Shown: positions 42,178-51,852 of the stretch, piece after piece | Numbering within the stretch: the stretch's first letter is position 1 | Layout of the letters: each line of letters starts with the position of its first letter | Origin: Thermotoga petrophila RKU-1 | GTDB lineage: Bacteria; Thermotogota; Thermotogae; Thermotogales; Thermotogaceae | Assembly: GCF_000016785.1 (NCBI RefSeq) | Contig: NC_009486.1 | Location: 1,612,001-1,676,000, forward strand | Length of the DNA: 64,000 nucleotides | Direction of reading: 5' to 3' | Notes under the pieces: model-generated | Told to the model about the DNA's origin: nothing | The model's input: the letters and a program-made list of their open reading frames with translations, nothing else | Databases searched by the model: none | Translations under genes and position numbers: made by a program

Positions 42178-44067
42178 TTGAAATTTTACATCACCACCCC
42201 AATCTACTACGTGAATTCTGAGCCTCACATAGGAAGTGCCTACACCACTATTGTAGCCGATATCATCGCTCGCTACAAACGTTTCATGGGTTACGATGTG
42301 TTCTTTCTCACGGGAACGGACGAACACGGCCAGAAGGTCCTGCAGGCAGCCCAGCAGGCTGGAAAGGACCCGCAGGAATTCTGTGACGAACTGGCTGAAA
42401 AGTTCAAACAGCTCTGGAAAGAACTGAAGATCACGAACGATTATTTCATCCGAACCACAGACGAAATGCACATGAAAACCGTCCAGGAATTCGTTGCGAA
42501 GATGAAAGAAAACGGAGACGTCTACAAGGGCATCTACAAGGGATGGTACTGTGTCCCCTGTGAGACGTTCTGGAACGAGGACGAGGTTATAAAGGAAGGA
42601 GAAGAACGTTTCTGTCCGGAGTGTAAAAGACCCGTCAAATGGGTGGAGGAAGAGAATTACTTCTTCAGACTTTCGAAATACAGAGATCCTCTCCTGAAGT
42701 ACTACGAGGAGCATCCCGATTTTGTGGAACCGGACTTCAGAAGAAACGAGATGCTGAAGATTCTCGAAGGTGGTCTCAAAGACCTGAGCATCACCAGGAC
42801 GACCTTCAAATGGGGCGTTCCCATGAAGGACGATCCGGAACACGTGATCTACGTGTGGGTGGACGCGCTCATAAATTACATATCCGCTATAGGATACGGC
42901 TGGAACGATGAGATGTTCAATAAATGGTGGCCTGCAGATTTGCATCTGATAGGAAAAGAAATAAACAGATTCCACTCCATCATATGGCCTGCGATGCTCA
43001 TGTCGGTTGGACTCCCACTTCCAAAAAAGGTGTTCGCACACGGGTGGCTCACGGTGAACGGCCAGAAGATCAGTAAGTCCCTCGGCAACGCTATAGACCC
43101 CAGATTCTTCGTGAAGAGATACGGCAACGACGTGGTGAGGTATTACCTGATACGGGATATCATGTTCGGAAAAGACGGCGATTTCTCGGAGGAAAGGCTC
43201 GTCCACAGATTGAATTCCGATCTCGCGAACGACTACGGAAATCTCCTTCACAGGATCACGGCTATGATAAAGAAGTATTTCAACGGAAGACTTCCTTCTC
43301 CTTCTGCTCAGGAAGGGCTCGATAGCTGGCTGAAGGAGAGATTCTTCGAAACAAAAGACGCTTACCATGAACTCATGGATTCCTACCGGCTCACAGAAGC
43401 CCTGGACAAGATATGGGAGTTCATAGCAGATGTGAACAAGTACTTCAACGACACGAAGCCCTGGATACTTGGAAAAGAGGGAAATATGGAAAGGCTCGGA
43501 ACGGTGCTGTACAACTCACTGGAGGCCGTGTTCAAGGTGGCTCTGATGACACTCCCGGTGATGCCAGACACCTCCAAAGAAGTGTTCAGGAGAGTGTCCT
43601 TTGAAGAAAAGCCTTCGAAGGAACATCTGGAAAACTGGGGAGTTCTGAAGTCTGGTTCCACAGTGATCCACGGCGAACCTCTCTTCAGAAAAATCGACGC
43701 GAAAGACTTCAAAAAGGTGGTGGAGACGGTGTCGGTCGAACAGAACGTGATCACAATAGATGATTTTTCCAAAGTAGATCTCAGAATTGCAAAGGTCCTC
43801 GAAGCGGAGAAGGTTCCAAATTCCAGAAAACTTCTCAGATTGATAATCGATCTTGGAACGGAAAAGAGACAGATAGTGGCGGGAATTGCAGAACACTACA
43901 AACCCGAAGAACTCGTAGGAAAACTGATCGTCGTTGTCGCTAATTTAAAACCCGCAAAACTCATGGGCATAGAGTCTCAGGGAATGCTCCTCGCCGCAAA
44001 GTCCGGCGATACCTTGAGACTTTTGACTGTAGATGGAGAAATCACACCAGGTGCGAAGGTGTCCTGA
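42178..44067 (+). CDS. metG: Methionyl-tRNA synthetase with C-terminal tRNA-binding domain
   Basis: 629 residues from TTG 42178 (GGAGGTG upstream). Class I signatures SEPHIGSAYTT (12-22, HIGH) and NGQKISKSLGN (about 296-306, KMSKS). Zinc-knuckle cysteines CVPCETFW and FCPECKRP. The last ~110 residues (ITIDDFSKVDLRIAKVLEAE onwards) form a Trbp111-type OB-fold domain that assists tRNA binding and dimerisation. Starts the plus-strand housekeeping run. Confidence 0.97.
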   Translation: MKFYITTPIYYVNSEPHIGSAYTTIVADIIARYKRFMGYDVFFLTGTDEHGQKVLQAAQQAGKDPQEFCDELAEKFKQLWKELKITNDYFIRTTDEMHMKTVQEFVAKMKENGDVYKGIYKGWYCVPCETFWNEDEVIKEGEERFCPECKRPVKWVEEENYFFRLSKYRDPLLKYYEEHPDFVEPDFRRNEMLKILEGGLKDLSITRTTFKWGVPMKDDPEHVIYVWVDALINYISAIGYGWNDEMFNKWWPADLHLIGKEINRFHSIIWPAMLMSVGLPLPKKVFAHGWLTVNGQKISKSLGNAIDPRFFVKRYGNDVVRYYLIRDIMFGKDGDFSEERLVHRLNSDLANDYGNLLHRITAMIKKYFNGRLPSPSAQEGLDSWLKERFFETKDAYHELMDSYRLTEALDKIWEFIADVNKYFNDTKPWILGKEGNMERLGTVLYNSLEAVFKVALMTLPVMPDTSKEVFRRVSFEEKPSKEHLENWGVLKSGSTVIHGEPLFRKIDAKDFKKVVETVSVEQNVITIDDFSKVDLRIAKVLEAEKVPNSRKLLRLIIDLGTEKRQIVAGIAEHYKPEELVGKLIVVVANLKPAKLMGIESQGMLLAAKSGDTLRLLTVDGEITPGAKVS

Positions 44068-44080
44068 CGGAGGGATGTGA

Positions 44081-46495
44081 ATGCCAGAGATCCTGATAAA
44101 CAAACCCGTAGAGGATGAACTTGTTGAGTCTTATCTTCTGTACTCGATGAGCGTTATAGTGGGAAGGGCCATTCCGGACGTTCGGGATGGCCTCAAACCC
44201 GTTCAGAGGAGAATTCTCTATGGAATGTACGAACTCGGTCTCAAACACAACTCACCCACCAAGAAGAGTGCGAGAATCGTCGGTGAAGTGATGGGTAAGT
44301 ACCATCCTCACGGTGACGCACCCGTGTACGATGCCCTCGTGAGGATGGCTCAACCGTTCACGATGAGATATCCACTCATCGAGGGTCAGGGAAACTTCGG
44401 TTCCATAGACAGAGACCCTCCAGCTGCGATGAGGTACACGGAAGCGAGACTCACGAAGCTTGCCGAAGAAATGCTCGAAGACATAGAAAAGAACACGGTG
44501 AACATGGTCGACAATTTCGACGGCACGTTGAAGGAGCCGGAAGTCCTCCCATCCAAGGTGCCAAATCTCATAATAAACGGTGCCTCCGGTATAGCGGTGG
44601 GAATGGCCACAAACATACCTCCACACAATCTCTCCGAGACCGTGGATGCCCTGATTTATTTGATCGATCATCCAGAAGCCACGGTTGAAGAACTCATGCA
44701 GTTCATAAAAGGACCGGATTTTCCCACAGGAGCCGTGGTAGTGAACGCTTCTGAATTGAAGAAGGTTTACGAAGAGGGAAGAGGCAGGATCATCGTCAGA
44801 GGAAAGGTGCACGTCGAGGATGGAAAGAGAGTAAAGCGAGTCGTCATCACGGAGATTCCGTACGGAGTCAGTAAAGCGGGTCTCATAGAACAAATAGCAA
44901 AAATAGCGAAAGACGACGAATCACTCCCAATCAGGAACATAAGAGACGAATCCGATAAACGCGGAATGAGGATAGTTATAGAGATCCCGAAGGACACCAG
45001 CGAAGAGGTCATAATAAACAATCTCTACAAGAGAACTGCTCTTCAGGATTACTTCAACGTTCAAATGCTGGTCATAGACAAACACAAAAGACCCAGGTTG
45101 ATGAATTTGAAAGGATTGATGGAGGCCTTCCTCGAGCACCGCTTTGAAGTCATCAGAAGAAGGGCAAGGTACGAATACGAACAGTACACAAGGAGGGCAC
45201 ACGTTGTTGAAGGTCTCTTGAAGGCGGCAAGAGCGATAGGTGTTGTTGTGGACATCGTGAGGAACAGCAAGGATGTGGAAAGTGCGAAGCAATCACTCAT
45301 GGAAACACTCGAAATCACCGAAGAACAGGCAAAAGCCATTCTCGACATGAGACTTTCGAGGCTGACTTCCCTCGAAATAGAGAACCTTCAAAACGAATAC
45401 TCCGATCTGGTCAGGAAGATCTCAGAAGTGAAGGAAATACTCGAGAAGGACGAAAAAGTAAAGGAGATAATGAAAGAAGAATTCCTCTACTTGAAGCAAC
45501 AATACGGGGATCCCAGAAGAACAGAAATAACAGATCAAAGTATCCAGTACAACGAAGAGGAACTCATTGTCGAAGAAGACGTGGTGATAACATTGAGTCA
45601 TAACGGCTATTTAAAGAGCACACCGCTGAACAGCTACAGATCGCAGAAGCGTGGGGGTAAAGGAATCACCGTCTCGAAACTCACTGAAGATGACGAGGTC
45701 GAGTTCGTTGTGGTCGCGAAAAACACCGCATCGACCCTGTTTATAACGAACCTCGGACGGGCGTATGTTCTCAAGAATTATCAGCTGGAAACCACCGGTA
45801 GAAACACGAGAGGAAGACACATCACCGCGTTTCTGAATCTCGAAGACACAGAAAAGATCGTGGCACTCGCTTCTCTGAACGGTGATGGCAATGATCTTGT
45901 GATCGTTACAAAATCTGGGAAGATCAAAAGAACCGCTCTCAAAGAGTTTGAAAACGCCACCAGCAATCGCGGTGTCAGAGCCATAAAGATAGAACCTGGA
46001 GATGAGATCGTCAGCGCCAGGGTTGTTAACAGCGAAAAAGAAACACTCATAGTGGCAACGAAGATGGGTATGGCCATCAGATTTCCGGTGAGTGATGTTC
46101 GCAGAATGGGAAGAAATGCGGCCGGAGTTCAGGCGATAAAGCTTCAGCCAGGAGACGAAGTGGTGAGTGTGGACGTGATACCTCCAGGTGAGGAAGGAGA
46201 GATTCTCACCGTGACAGAGAAGGGATTCGGCAAGAGAACACCCGTTCAGCTGTACAGGATTCAAAGAAGGGGAGGAACGGGTCTCAGAAACATCTCCGAT
46301 GTGAACAAAACGGGATACGTAGTAGCTGTGAGATACGTGAGGGGCGACGAAGAGATAGTGGTGGTCACAAGAAACGGCATGATGATCAGATTTCCCGTGT
46401 CTGAAATCGGTGTCATCGGTCGTGTAACGAAAGGTGTGAAACTCATCGAACTTGGAGACGATACCATATCGAAGGTGGCGGTGGTGAAAGATTGA
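44081..46495 (+). CDS. gyrA: DNA gyrase subunit A
   Basis: 804 residues, normal length. The active-site tyrosine is in RYTEARL (Y119); [14 protein letters not shown] (74-87) is the quinolone-region signature. The C-terminal pinwheel contains several repeat blades and a GyrA box SQKRGGKGI near residue 520, the element that distinguishes gyrase from topoisomerase IV (Q(R/K)RGGxG). With GyrB introduces negative supercoils. No intein or split. Archease start overlaps its stop by 4 nt. Confidence 0.97.
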   Translation: MPEILINKPVEDELVESYLLYSMSVIVGRAIPDVRDGLKPVQRRILYGMYELGLKHNSPTKKSARIVGEVMGKYHPHGDAPVYDALVRMAQPFTMRYPLIEGQGNFGSIDRDPPAAMRYTEARLTKLAEEMLEDIEKNTVNMVDNFDGTLKEPEVLPSKVPNLIINGASGIAVGMATNIPPHNLSETVDALIYLIDHPEATVEELMQFIKGPDFPTGAVVVNASELKKVYEEGRGRIIVRGKVHVEDGKRVKRVVITEIPYGVSKAGLIEQIAKIAKDDESLPIRNIRDESDKRGMRIVIEIPKDTSEEVIINNLYKRTALQDYFNVQMLVIDKHKRPRLMNLKGLMEAFLEHRFEVIRRRARYEYEQYTRRAHVVEGLLKAARAIGVVVDIVRNSKDVESAKQSLMETLEITEEQAKAILDMRLSRLTSLEIENLQNEYSDLVRKISEVKEILEKDEKVKEIMKEEFLYLKQQYGDPRRTEITDQSIQYNEEELIVEEDVVITLSHNGYLKSTPLNSYRSQKRGGKGITVSKLTEDDEVEFVVVAKNTASTLFITNLGRAYVLKNYQLETTGRNTRGRHITAFLNLEDTEKIVALASLNGDGNDLVIVTKSGKIKRTALKEFENATSNRGVRAIKIEPGDEIVSARVVNSEKETLIVATKMGMAIRFPVSDVRRMGRNAAGVQAIKLQPGDEVVSVDVIPPGEEGEILTVTEKGFGKRTPVQLYRIQRRGGTGLRNISDVNKTGYVVAVRYVRGDEEIVVVTRNGMMIRFPVSEIGVIGRVTKGVKLIELGDDTISKVAVVKD

Positions 46496-46866
46496 GGAAA
46501 CCCATAGAGCACACTGCCGATATCGCTTACGAGATATCCGGGAACTCTTACGAAGAACTTCTGGAAGAAGCGAGGAACATCCTTCTCGAAGAAGAAGGAA
46601 TCGTTTTCGATACCGAAAAGAAGGAGAAAACGTACCTTCTTGAAGAGACGGAGGATGCTTTCTTTGACACGGTGAATGACTGGATTCTCGAGATATCGAA
46701 AGGATGGGCTCCCTGGAGGATTAAAAGGGAAGGGAACGGGTTAAAAGTAACTTTCAGGAAGATCAGAAAAAAAGAGGGGACCGAAATAAAAGCCCTCACA
46801 TACCATCTTCTGAAGTTCGAGCGTGATGGAGATGTTCTGAAAACGAAGGTGGTGTTCGACACTTGA
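46492..46866 (+). CDS. Archease
   Basis: 124 residues from TTG 46492. Family signature [14 protein letters not shown] at the N-terminus (metal-binding Asp10 region), and a C-terminal [13 protein letters not shown] strand with the second acidic site. Archeases activate RtcB-type RNA ligases by promoting guanylylation. No rtcB is in the window. Overlaps gyrA and lexA by 4 nt each, so tight translational coupling. Confidence 0.92.
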   Translation: MRKPIEHTADIAYEISGNSYEELLEEARNILLEEEGIVFDTEKKEKTYLLEETEDAFFDTVNDWILEISKGWAPWRIKREGNGLKVTFRKIRKKEGTEIKALTYHLLKFERDGDVLKTKVVFDT

Positions 46867-47456
46867 AAGATCTCACGGAAAGGCAGAGAAAGGTGCTTCT
46901 GTTCATAGAAGAGTTCATAGAGAAAAATGGATATCCCCCCTCGGTGAGGGAGATCGCGCGGCGCTTCAGAATCACCCCGCGCGGCGCTCTTCTCCATCTA
47001 ATTGCTCTGGAGAAGAAGGGTTACATCGAAAGGAAAAACGGCAAACCGCGGGCACTGAGGGTTTCGAAAAGCATAAGGAACAAAATACCTCTGATTGGAG
47101 AGATTCGTGCAGGTGAAAAAAGAGAAGCGGTTGAATACCTGGAAGATTACATAGAAATTCCTGAGAGCTTTCTTTCGAGCGGTTACGATCACTTTTTGTT
47201 GAAAGTAAAAGGAGAAAGCATGATAGAAGAACACATCTGTGATGGGGACCTCGTTCTTGTGAGAAGACAGGATTGGGCGCAGAACGGGGATATCGTGGTG
47301 GCGATGGTTGACGGAGAGGTGACGCTAAAAAAGTTCTATCAGAGAGGTGATACGGTAGAGTTGAGGCCCGCTAACAGAGAGATGTCGTCGATGTTTTTCA
47401 AGGCGGAAAAGGTGAAAATCCTGGGTAAAGTGGTGGGAGTTTTCAGAAAACTCTAA
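46863..47456 (+). CDS. lexA: LexA-type SOS repressor
   Basis: 197 residues from TTG 46863. N-terminal winged helix (1-65: RQRKVLLFIEEF, YPPSVREIARRF) and S24 peptidase domain. Self-cleavage site Ala83-Gly84 in EIRAGEKRE; catalytic Ser119 in KGESMIEEH and Lys156 in GEVTLKKF. RecA-stimulated autocleavage releases the DNA-damage regulon. No clear self-operator is seen inside the run, since its promoter would have to lie in gyrA/archease. Confidence 0.96.
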   Translation: MKDLTERQRKVLLFIEEFIEKNGYPPSVREIARRFRITPRGALLHLIALEKKGYIERKNGKPRALRVSKSIRNKIPLIGEIRAGEKREAVEYLEDYIEIPESFLSSGYDHFLLKVKGESMIEEHICDGDLVLVRRQDWAQNGDIVVAMVDGEVTLKKFYQRGDTVELRPANREMSSMFFKAEKVKILGKVVGVFRKL

Positions 47457-47467
47457 GGGGGGATAAA

Positions 47468-47809
47468 ATGTTTCCCTACAAGATTGTGGATGATGTGGTG
47501 ATATTGATGCCGAACAAAGAGCTCAACATAGAGAACGCGCATCTGTTCAAAAAATGGGTTTTTGACGAGTTTTTGAACAAGGGTTACAACAAGATATTTC
47601 TGGTCCTTTCGGATGTGGAGAGCATAGACAGCTTCAGTCTGGGTGTCATTGTAAACATTTTGAAGAGTATCAGCAGCAGTGGCGGCTTCTTTGCACTGAT
47701 ATCTCCAAATGAGAAAGTAGAGCGAGTCCTCTCTCTGACGAATCTGGATCGTATAGTGAAGATATACGATACGATATCGGAGGCCATGGAGGAGGTGCGA
47801 AGAAAGTGA
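47468..47809 (+). CDS. STAS-domain anti-sigma factor antagonist-like protein
   Basis: 113 residues, a single STAS domain. Pattern: VVILMPNKELNIENAHLF, then FLVLSDVESIDSFSLGVIVNIL, where Ser in DSFSLG matches the phosphorylatable site of SpoIIAA-type antagonists. No kinase or sigma factor is encoded next to it. The stop overlaps rpiB start by 4 nt. Confidence 0.88.
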   Translation: MFPYKIVDDVVILMPNKELNIENAHLFKKWVFDEFLNKGYNKIFLVLSDVESIDSFSLGVIVNILKSISSSGGFFALISPNEKVERVLSLTNLDRIVKIYDTISEAMEEVRRK

Positions 47810-48237
47810 AGATCGCTATTGCATCGGACCACGCAGCTTTTGAACTGAAAGAGAAGGTGAAGAACTACCTTCTGGGCAAGGGAATAGAAGTGGAAGATCA
47901 CGGTACCTACTCCGAGGAATCCGTTGATTATCCGGACTATGCGAAAAAAGTCGTTCAATCCATTCTGTCGAACGAAGCGGATTTTGGAATCCTTTTGTGT
48001 GGTACAGGACTCGGGATGTCAATTGCCGCAAACAGGTACAGGGGCATAAGAGCGGCTCTCTGCCTTTTCCCGGACATGGCAAGACTCGCGAGATCGCACA
48101 ACAACGCAAACATCCTCGTTCTTCCGGGAAGACTCATCGGGGCAGAACTCGCTTTCTGGATAGTGGATACCTTCCTTTCAACACCCTTCGACGGAGGAAG
48201 ACACGAAAGGAGAATCAGAAAGATCGATGAGGTTTAA
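47806..48237 (+). CDS. rpiB: Ribose-5-phosphate isomerase B
   Basis: 143 residues from GTG 47806. [16 protein letters not shown] (3-18, with D8 and H9 in the phosphate/sugar pocket), catalytic Cys65 in [17 protein letters not shown]. Interconverts ribose-5-phosphate and ribulose-5-phosphate. Overlaps prmA start by 11 nt. Confidence 0.95.
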   Translation: MKIAIASDHAAFELKEKVKNYLLGKGIEVEDHGTYSEESVDYPDYAKKVVQSILSNEADFGILLCGTGLGMSIAANRYRGIRAALCLFPDMARLARSHNNANILVLPGRLIGAELAFWIVDTFLSTPFDGGRHERRIRKIDEV

Positions 48238-49021
48238 AGAGCTGATCTTTCCTTTGAGAGTCGAAGAGGAAGAAATCGTAGAAAAATTTTACGAAGAGGG
48301 ATTCTTCAATTTCGCGATAGAGGAAGATGAAAAGGGAAAGAGGGTGTTGAAGATCTACCTTAGGGAGGGTGAACCCCTTCCTGATTTTTTGAAAGATTGG
48401 GAGATTGTTGATGAGAAGATCACCACTCCCAAAGACTGGATAGTCGAGCTCGAACCCTTTGAAATCGTCGAGGGAGTATTCGTAGATCCAACTGAAAAGA
48501 TAAACAGAAGAGATGCGATCGTGATAAAACTGTCTCCCGGTGTGGCGTTTGGCACAGGTCTCCATCCCACCACGAGAATGAGCGTCTTCTTCCTGAAAAA
48601 GTATCTGAAGGAAGGAAACACTGTGCTCGACGTTGGATGTGGAACGGGAATACTCGCCATCGCTGCCAAAAAACTCGGTGCGTCTCAGGTGGTAGCGGTC
48701 GATGTGGATGAGCAGGCCGTCGAGGTGGCTGAAGAGAACGTTCGAAAGAACGACGTCGACGTACTGGTGAAATGGTCGGATCTTCTCTCAGAGGTGGAGG
48801 GTACTTTCGATATTGTGGTGTCCAATATTCTGGCTGAGATTCACGTGAAGCTACTCGAAGATGTGAATCGTGTCACACACAGAGATTCCATGCTCATACT
48901 CTCAGGGATCGTTGACAAGAAAGAAGACATGGTGAAAAGGAAGGCCAGTGAACACGGATGGAACGTTTTGGAGAGAAAGCAGGAGAGAGAATGGGTAACT
49001 CTCGTGATGAAAAGATCGTAG
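48227..49021 (+). CDS. prmA: Ribosomal protein L11 methyltransferase PrmA
   Basis: 264 residues. The N-terminal substrate-recognition part is followed by the SAM-binding core: [15 protein letters not shown] (about 105), [19 protein letters not shown] (about 131), and the catalytic-motif replacement VSNILAEI (about 192), all typical of PrmA. Trimethylates L11. The short N-terminal domain matches compact thermophile forms. The DUF501 gene begins 31 nt inside its end. Confidence 0.92.
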   Translation: MRFKELIFPLRVEEEEIVEKFYEEGFFNFAIEEDEKGKRVLKIYLREGEPLPDFLKDWEIVDEKITTPKDWIVELEPFEIVEGVFVDPTEKINRRDAIVIKLSPGVAFGTGLHPTTRMSVFFLKKYLKEGNTVLDVGCGTGILAIAAKKLGASQVVAVDVDEQAVEVAEENVRKNDVDVLVKWSDLLSEVEGTFDIVVSNILAEIHVKLLEDVNRVTHRDSMLILSGIVDKKEDMVKRKASEHGWNVLERKQEREWVTLVMKRS

Positions 49022-49503
49022 AGTGGCAGATTGGAAGAAAGATCACGAACATGAATCGGGTGGCTTATCGCTGTCCATACGGCTATCCGGTTGTGATCGA
49101 AAGTCTGCCCATCAAGAATGGAAAGCCGTTTCCCACGCTCTACTGGCTCACCTGTCCCCACTTGAGAAGAGAAGTATCCAAACTCGAGAGCGAAGGGTTC
49201 ATAAAGAAACTCGAAGATCGAATAGCGTCCGATGTGGCGTTTCGAGAAAAGATGAGGAAGGCACACTTAGAAGTGATAGAGAGAAGAAAAAGGCTCCTCA
49301 CCGAAGAGCATTCTTTTCGTGAAGTTCTGGAAAAGGTGGGAACCGGTGGTATTCGAGATTTCTCGAAAGTGAAGTGCCTCCACCTTCATTTGGCGGATTA
49401 CCTGGCAGGTGTTGGAAATCCCGTTGGAGAAACCGTGTGGAATCTCATCGAAAAGAAATTCTGTGATGATGTTTTCTGCAAAATCGGGGAGGCGAGAGAA
49501 TGA
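48991..49503 (+). CDS. DUF501 family protein
   Basis: 170 residues from ATG 48991 with AGGAGAGAGA right upstream; an ATG at 48958 lies deeper in prmA. Pattern: [52 protein letters not shown]-(VGNPVG) and a final NLIEKKFC. Conserved Cys/His suggest a metal site (CPYG, CPHL, CLHLH). Family function unknown. Overlaps panC start by 4 nt. Confidence 0.85.
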   Translation: MGNSRDEKIVEWQIGRKITNMNRVAYRCPYGYPVVIESLPIKNGKPFPTLYWLTCPHLRREVSKLESEGFIKKLEDRIASDVAFREKMRKAHLEVIERRKRLLTEEHSFREVLEKVGTGGIRDFSKVKCLHLHLADYLAGVGNPVGETVWNLIEKKFCDDVFCKIGEARE

Positions 49504-50342
49504 AGATCATAGAAACCATAGAGGAAATGAAGAAATTCTCCGAGGAAATGAGAGAGAAGAAAAAAACGATAGGATTCGTCCCCACCATGGGATACCTCCA
49601 CGAAGGGCACCTGTCTCTTGTGAGAAGAGCAAGGGATGAAAACGATGTGGTCGTGGTGAGTATTTTCGTGAATCCTACCCAGTTCGGTCCCAACGAAGAC
49701 TACGAGAGGTACCCAAGAGATTTCGAAAGAGACCGAAAACTTCTCGAAAAAGAAAACGTGGACTGCATCTTCCATCCGTCAGTCGAGGAGATGTATCCTC
49801 CCGATTTTTCCACCTACGTTGAAGAAACGAAGCTTTCAAAACACCTGTGTGGTAGATCCCGTCCTGGACACTTCCGTGGAGTGTGCACCGTGGTCACGAA
49901 GCTCTTCAACATCGTGAAACCTCACAGGGCGTACTTCGGTCAAAAAGATGCACAGCAGTTCAGGGTTCTGAGGAGGATGGTGAGAGATCTGAACATGGAC
50001 GTGGAAATGATCGAGTGTCCCATCGTGAGAGAACCGGATGGCCTCGCGATGAGCTCAAGGAACGTGTATCTGTCGCCCGAAGAAAGGCAGCAGGCGCTTT
50101 CGCTCTATCAGTCTCTGAAAATAGCGGAGAATCTCTATCTGAACGGTGAAAGAGACGCAGAAAAGATAAAAGAGGAGATGATAAAGCACCTTTCCAGGTT
50201 CGATAAGGTGAAGATAGACTACGTGGAGATTGTGGACGAGGAGACTCTGGAGCCGGTTGAGAAGATCGATCGAAAGGTGATCGTCGCGGTGGCTGCCTGG
50301 GTTGGAAATGCAAGACTCATAGATAACACGATCCTGGGGTGA
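49500..50342 (+). CDS. panC: Pantothenate synthetase
   Basis: 280 residues. [19 protein letters not shown] (24-42) holds the HIGH-like ATP site; [18 protein letters not shown] (about 59) and [16 protein letters not shown] (about 144) bind pantoate and beta-alanine; [18 protein letters not shown] (about 168) with KMSKS-like SSRN. Joins pantoate and beta-alanine for CoA synthesis. Confidence 0.97.
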   Translation: MKIIETIEEMKKFSEEMREKKKTIGFVPTMGYLHEGHLSLVRRARDENDVVVVSIFVNPTQFGPNEDYERYPRDFERDRKLLEKENVDCIFHPSVEEMYPPDFSTYVEETKLSKHLCGRSRPGHFRGVCTVVTKLFNIVKPHRAYFGQKDAQQFRVLRRMVRDLNMDVEMIECPIVREPDGLAMSSRNVYLSPEERQQALSLYQSLKIAENLYLNGERDAEKIKEEMIKHLSRFDKVKIDYVEIVDEETLEPVEKIDRKVIVAVAAWVGNARLIDNTILG

Positions 50343-50346
50343 GAAC

Positions 50347-50820
50347 GTGAAGAGGTTCCTTTTGATCTCCGACTCACACGTTCCCGTGCGCATGGCCAGT
50401 CTTCCGGATGAGATACTGAACTCTTTGAAAGAGTACGATGGCGTGATAGGCCTTGGAGACTATGTGGATCTGGACACGGTGATCCTTCTTGAGAAATTTT
50501 CTAAGGAATTCTACGGAGTTCACGGAAACATGGATTATCCAGACGTGAAAGAACACCTTCCGTTCTCGAAAGTCCTGCTTGTAGAGGGTGTCACCATAGG
50601 AATGTGTCACGGGTGGGGTGCCCCGTGGGATCTGAAAGACCGTCTTTTGAAGGTCTTCAACGAAAAACCTCAGGTGATACTCTTCGGACACACCCACGAA
50701 CCGGAGGACACGGTGAAAGCGGGTGTGAGATTTCTGAACCCGGGAAGCCTCGCTGAAGGCTCTTACGCCGTCCTTGAACTGGACGGGGGTGAAGTACGAT
50801 TCGAGTTGAAGACCTTGTAA
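50347..50820 (+). CDS. YfcE/MJ0936-type metallophosphoesterase
   Basis: 157 residues from GTG 50347. Short calcineurin-like phosphoesterase: LLISDSHVPVR (4-14), IGLGDYVD (34-41), VHGNMDYPDV (59-68), MCHGWG, and LFGHTHEPED (108-117). It is a shorter relative of the 25658 protein. Substrate unknown. The next gene begins within or just after its end. Confidence 0.9.
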   Translation: MKRFLLISDSHVPVRMASLPDEILNSLKEYDGVIGLGDYVDLDTVILLEKFSKEFYGVHGNMDYPDVKEHLPFSKVLLVEGVTIGMCHGWGAPWDLKDRLLKVFNEKPQVILFGHTHEPEDTVKAGVRFLNPGSLAEGSYAVLELDGGEVRFELKTL

Positions 50821-50849
50821 AAGAGATCGTCGAGGACATAAGAGAAACC

Positions 50850-51761
50850 GTGAAAGACGGAAAGCTCTACGTTGCCTTCTCCGGGGGAAAGGACAGTTCG
50901 CTGGTGGCAATCCTGGCGAAGATGGCCCTCGGAGAAGAAAGGGTGGAGCTCGTCACCGTGGACTGGAGCCCTTACACCTACGAGAGATCGAGAGAGATTG
51001 TTCGAAACTTCGCAGAAAAACACGGCTTGAAACACACTTTCATTCCTTCCAACAGAATGCAGGAGAAGGTCTGGAGACACGGTCCATCCTGCAACGCCTG
51101 CACCCGCGACGTGAAGACCGTTTTGGTGAAAAGATACGCTCAGGGTCACCTCGTTGCGAGCGGTGCAAACGCCTCCGACAGCTGGGGAAAAACGGGCCTG
51201 AAGGTCTTCGACGGTGTCTACTCACCACTCTGCAGGGTCGGTAAAGAAGAGATAAACGAGATGCTGAAGTTCCTCGGACTGGAAGTGAAGAAGATCGGTG
51301 AGTCTGCGGGAAGAGAAGGATGCAAACTGAAACACCTTCTGAAGATGCTCATAAACCCGGATTACCACGGAAAAGCTGTTTCTACTGCAAACGAGATCCT
51401 TCTCAGAGTTCTCGAAGAACATGGCTTCAAGCCGGAACTCGCCAACGTGAAGATCATCGGGCCGCTTTCAAGAAACATCGCCCTCGTGAATGTGAAACCT
51501 CTTCCACCAGAAAAGGTGATGAACGAGATCGTCGAAAAGCTCTCCGCAGAAGAGACGATAGACGGGGTCATCGTGGTCGATGGCCCTATGAAACTCGTGG
51601 TTCTGGCCAGTCCCGCGATCTACAGGAACGAAGAGTCAAGAAAGTGGATAAAGGAGGGAAGGCTTCAACCGGAGTTCGCCTTCCCCATCGAGATCGAGTG
51701 GAGAGAATCGAAGAACAACAAACTTCGCACCTTTCAGGTGGTCGATGCCAGAAAGGAGTGA
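50850..51761 (+). CDS. PP-loop ATPase of the TtcA/TilS-like superfamily
   Basis: 303 residues from GTG 50850, but the reading frame is open upstream to 50793 and an ATT at 50799 has a much better ribosome site (GGGGGTGA, six bases). P-loop YVAFSGGKDSSLVAI (7-21 here); further VTVDWSPYTYERSREIV, GPSCNACTRDVKTVL with C-x2-C, and SGANASDSWGKTG. These N-type ATP pyrophosphatases adenylate RNA or carbonyl groups (tRNA 2-thiolation, lysidine formation); the C-x2-C pair suggests a sulfur-transfer type. Precise function unresolved. Confidence 0.8.
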   Translation: MKDGKLYVAFSGGKDSSLVAILAKMALGEERVELVTVDWSPYTYERSREIVRNFAEKHGLKHTFIPSNRMQEKVWRHGPSCNACTRDVKTVLVKRYAQGHLVASGANASDSWGKTGLKVFDGVYSPLCRVGKEEINEMLKFLGLEVKKIGESAGREGCKLKHLLKMLINPDYHGKAVSTANEILLRVLEEHGFKPELANVKIIGPLSRNIALVNVKPLPPEKVMNEIVEKLSAEETIDGVIVVDGPMKLVVLASPAIYRNEESRKWIKEGRLQPEFAFPIEIEWRESKNNKLRTFQVVDARKE

Positions 51762-51765
51762 GACT

Positions 51766-51852
51766 ATGGCCTTCAGATGTCCCCTTCTGCTCTTTCTGAG
51801 AAAGATATTCAAGTTCAGAAGAAAACCGAAGTTCATCGTGAAGAAGAGCTGA
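51766..51852 (+). CDS. Possible 28-residue basic peptide
   Basis: ATG 51766 with AGGAG seven bases upstream opens a frame of 28 codons to TGA 51850-51852. The product MAFRCPLLLFLRKIFKFRRK then PKFIVKKS is hydrophobic at the front and strongly basic behind, with one Cys. It lies directly after the PP-loop gene (4 nt) and overlaps the 3' end of the convergent glycosidase gene by 20 nt. No homologue known to me; the ribosome site is the main support. Confidence 0.4.
   Translation: MAFRCPLLLFLRKIFKFRRKPKFIVKKS

Noticed and set aside
42142-43368. Open frame of 408 codons antisense to metG.
   Set aside because: Shadow of the MetRS coding sequence; no ribosome site and no family-like segments.
48958-48990. 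Earlier ATG for the DUF501 gene.
   Set aside because: AGGAG lies directly before ATG 48991 and the earlier part is within prmA without a ribosome site.
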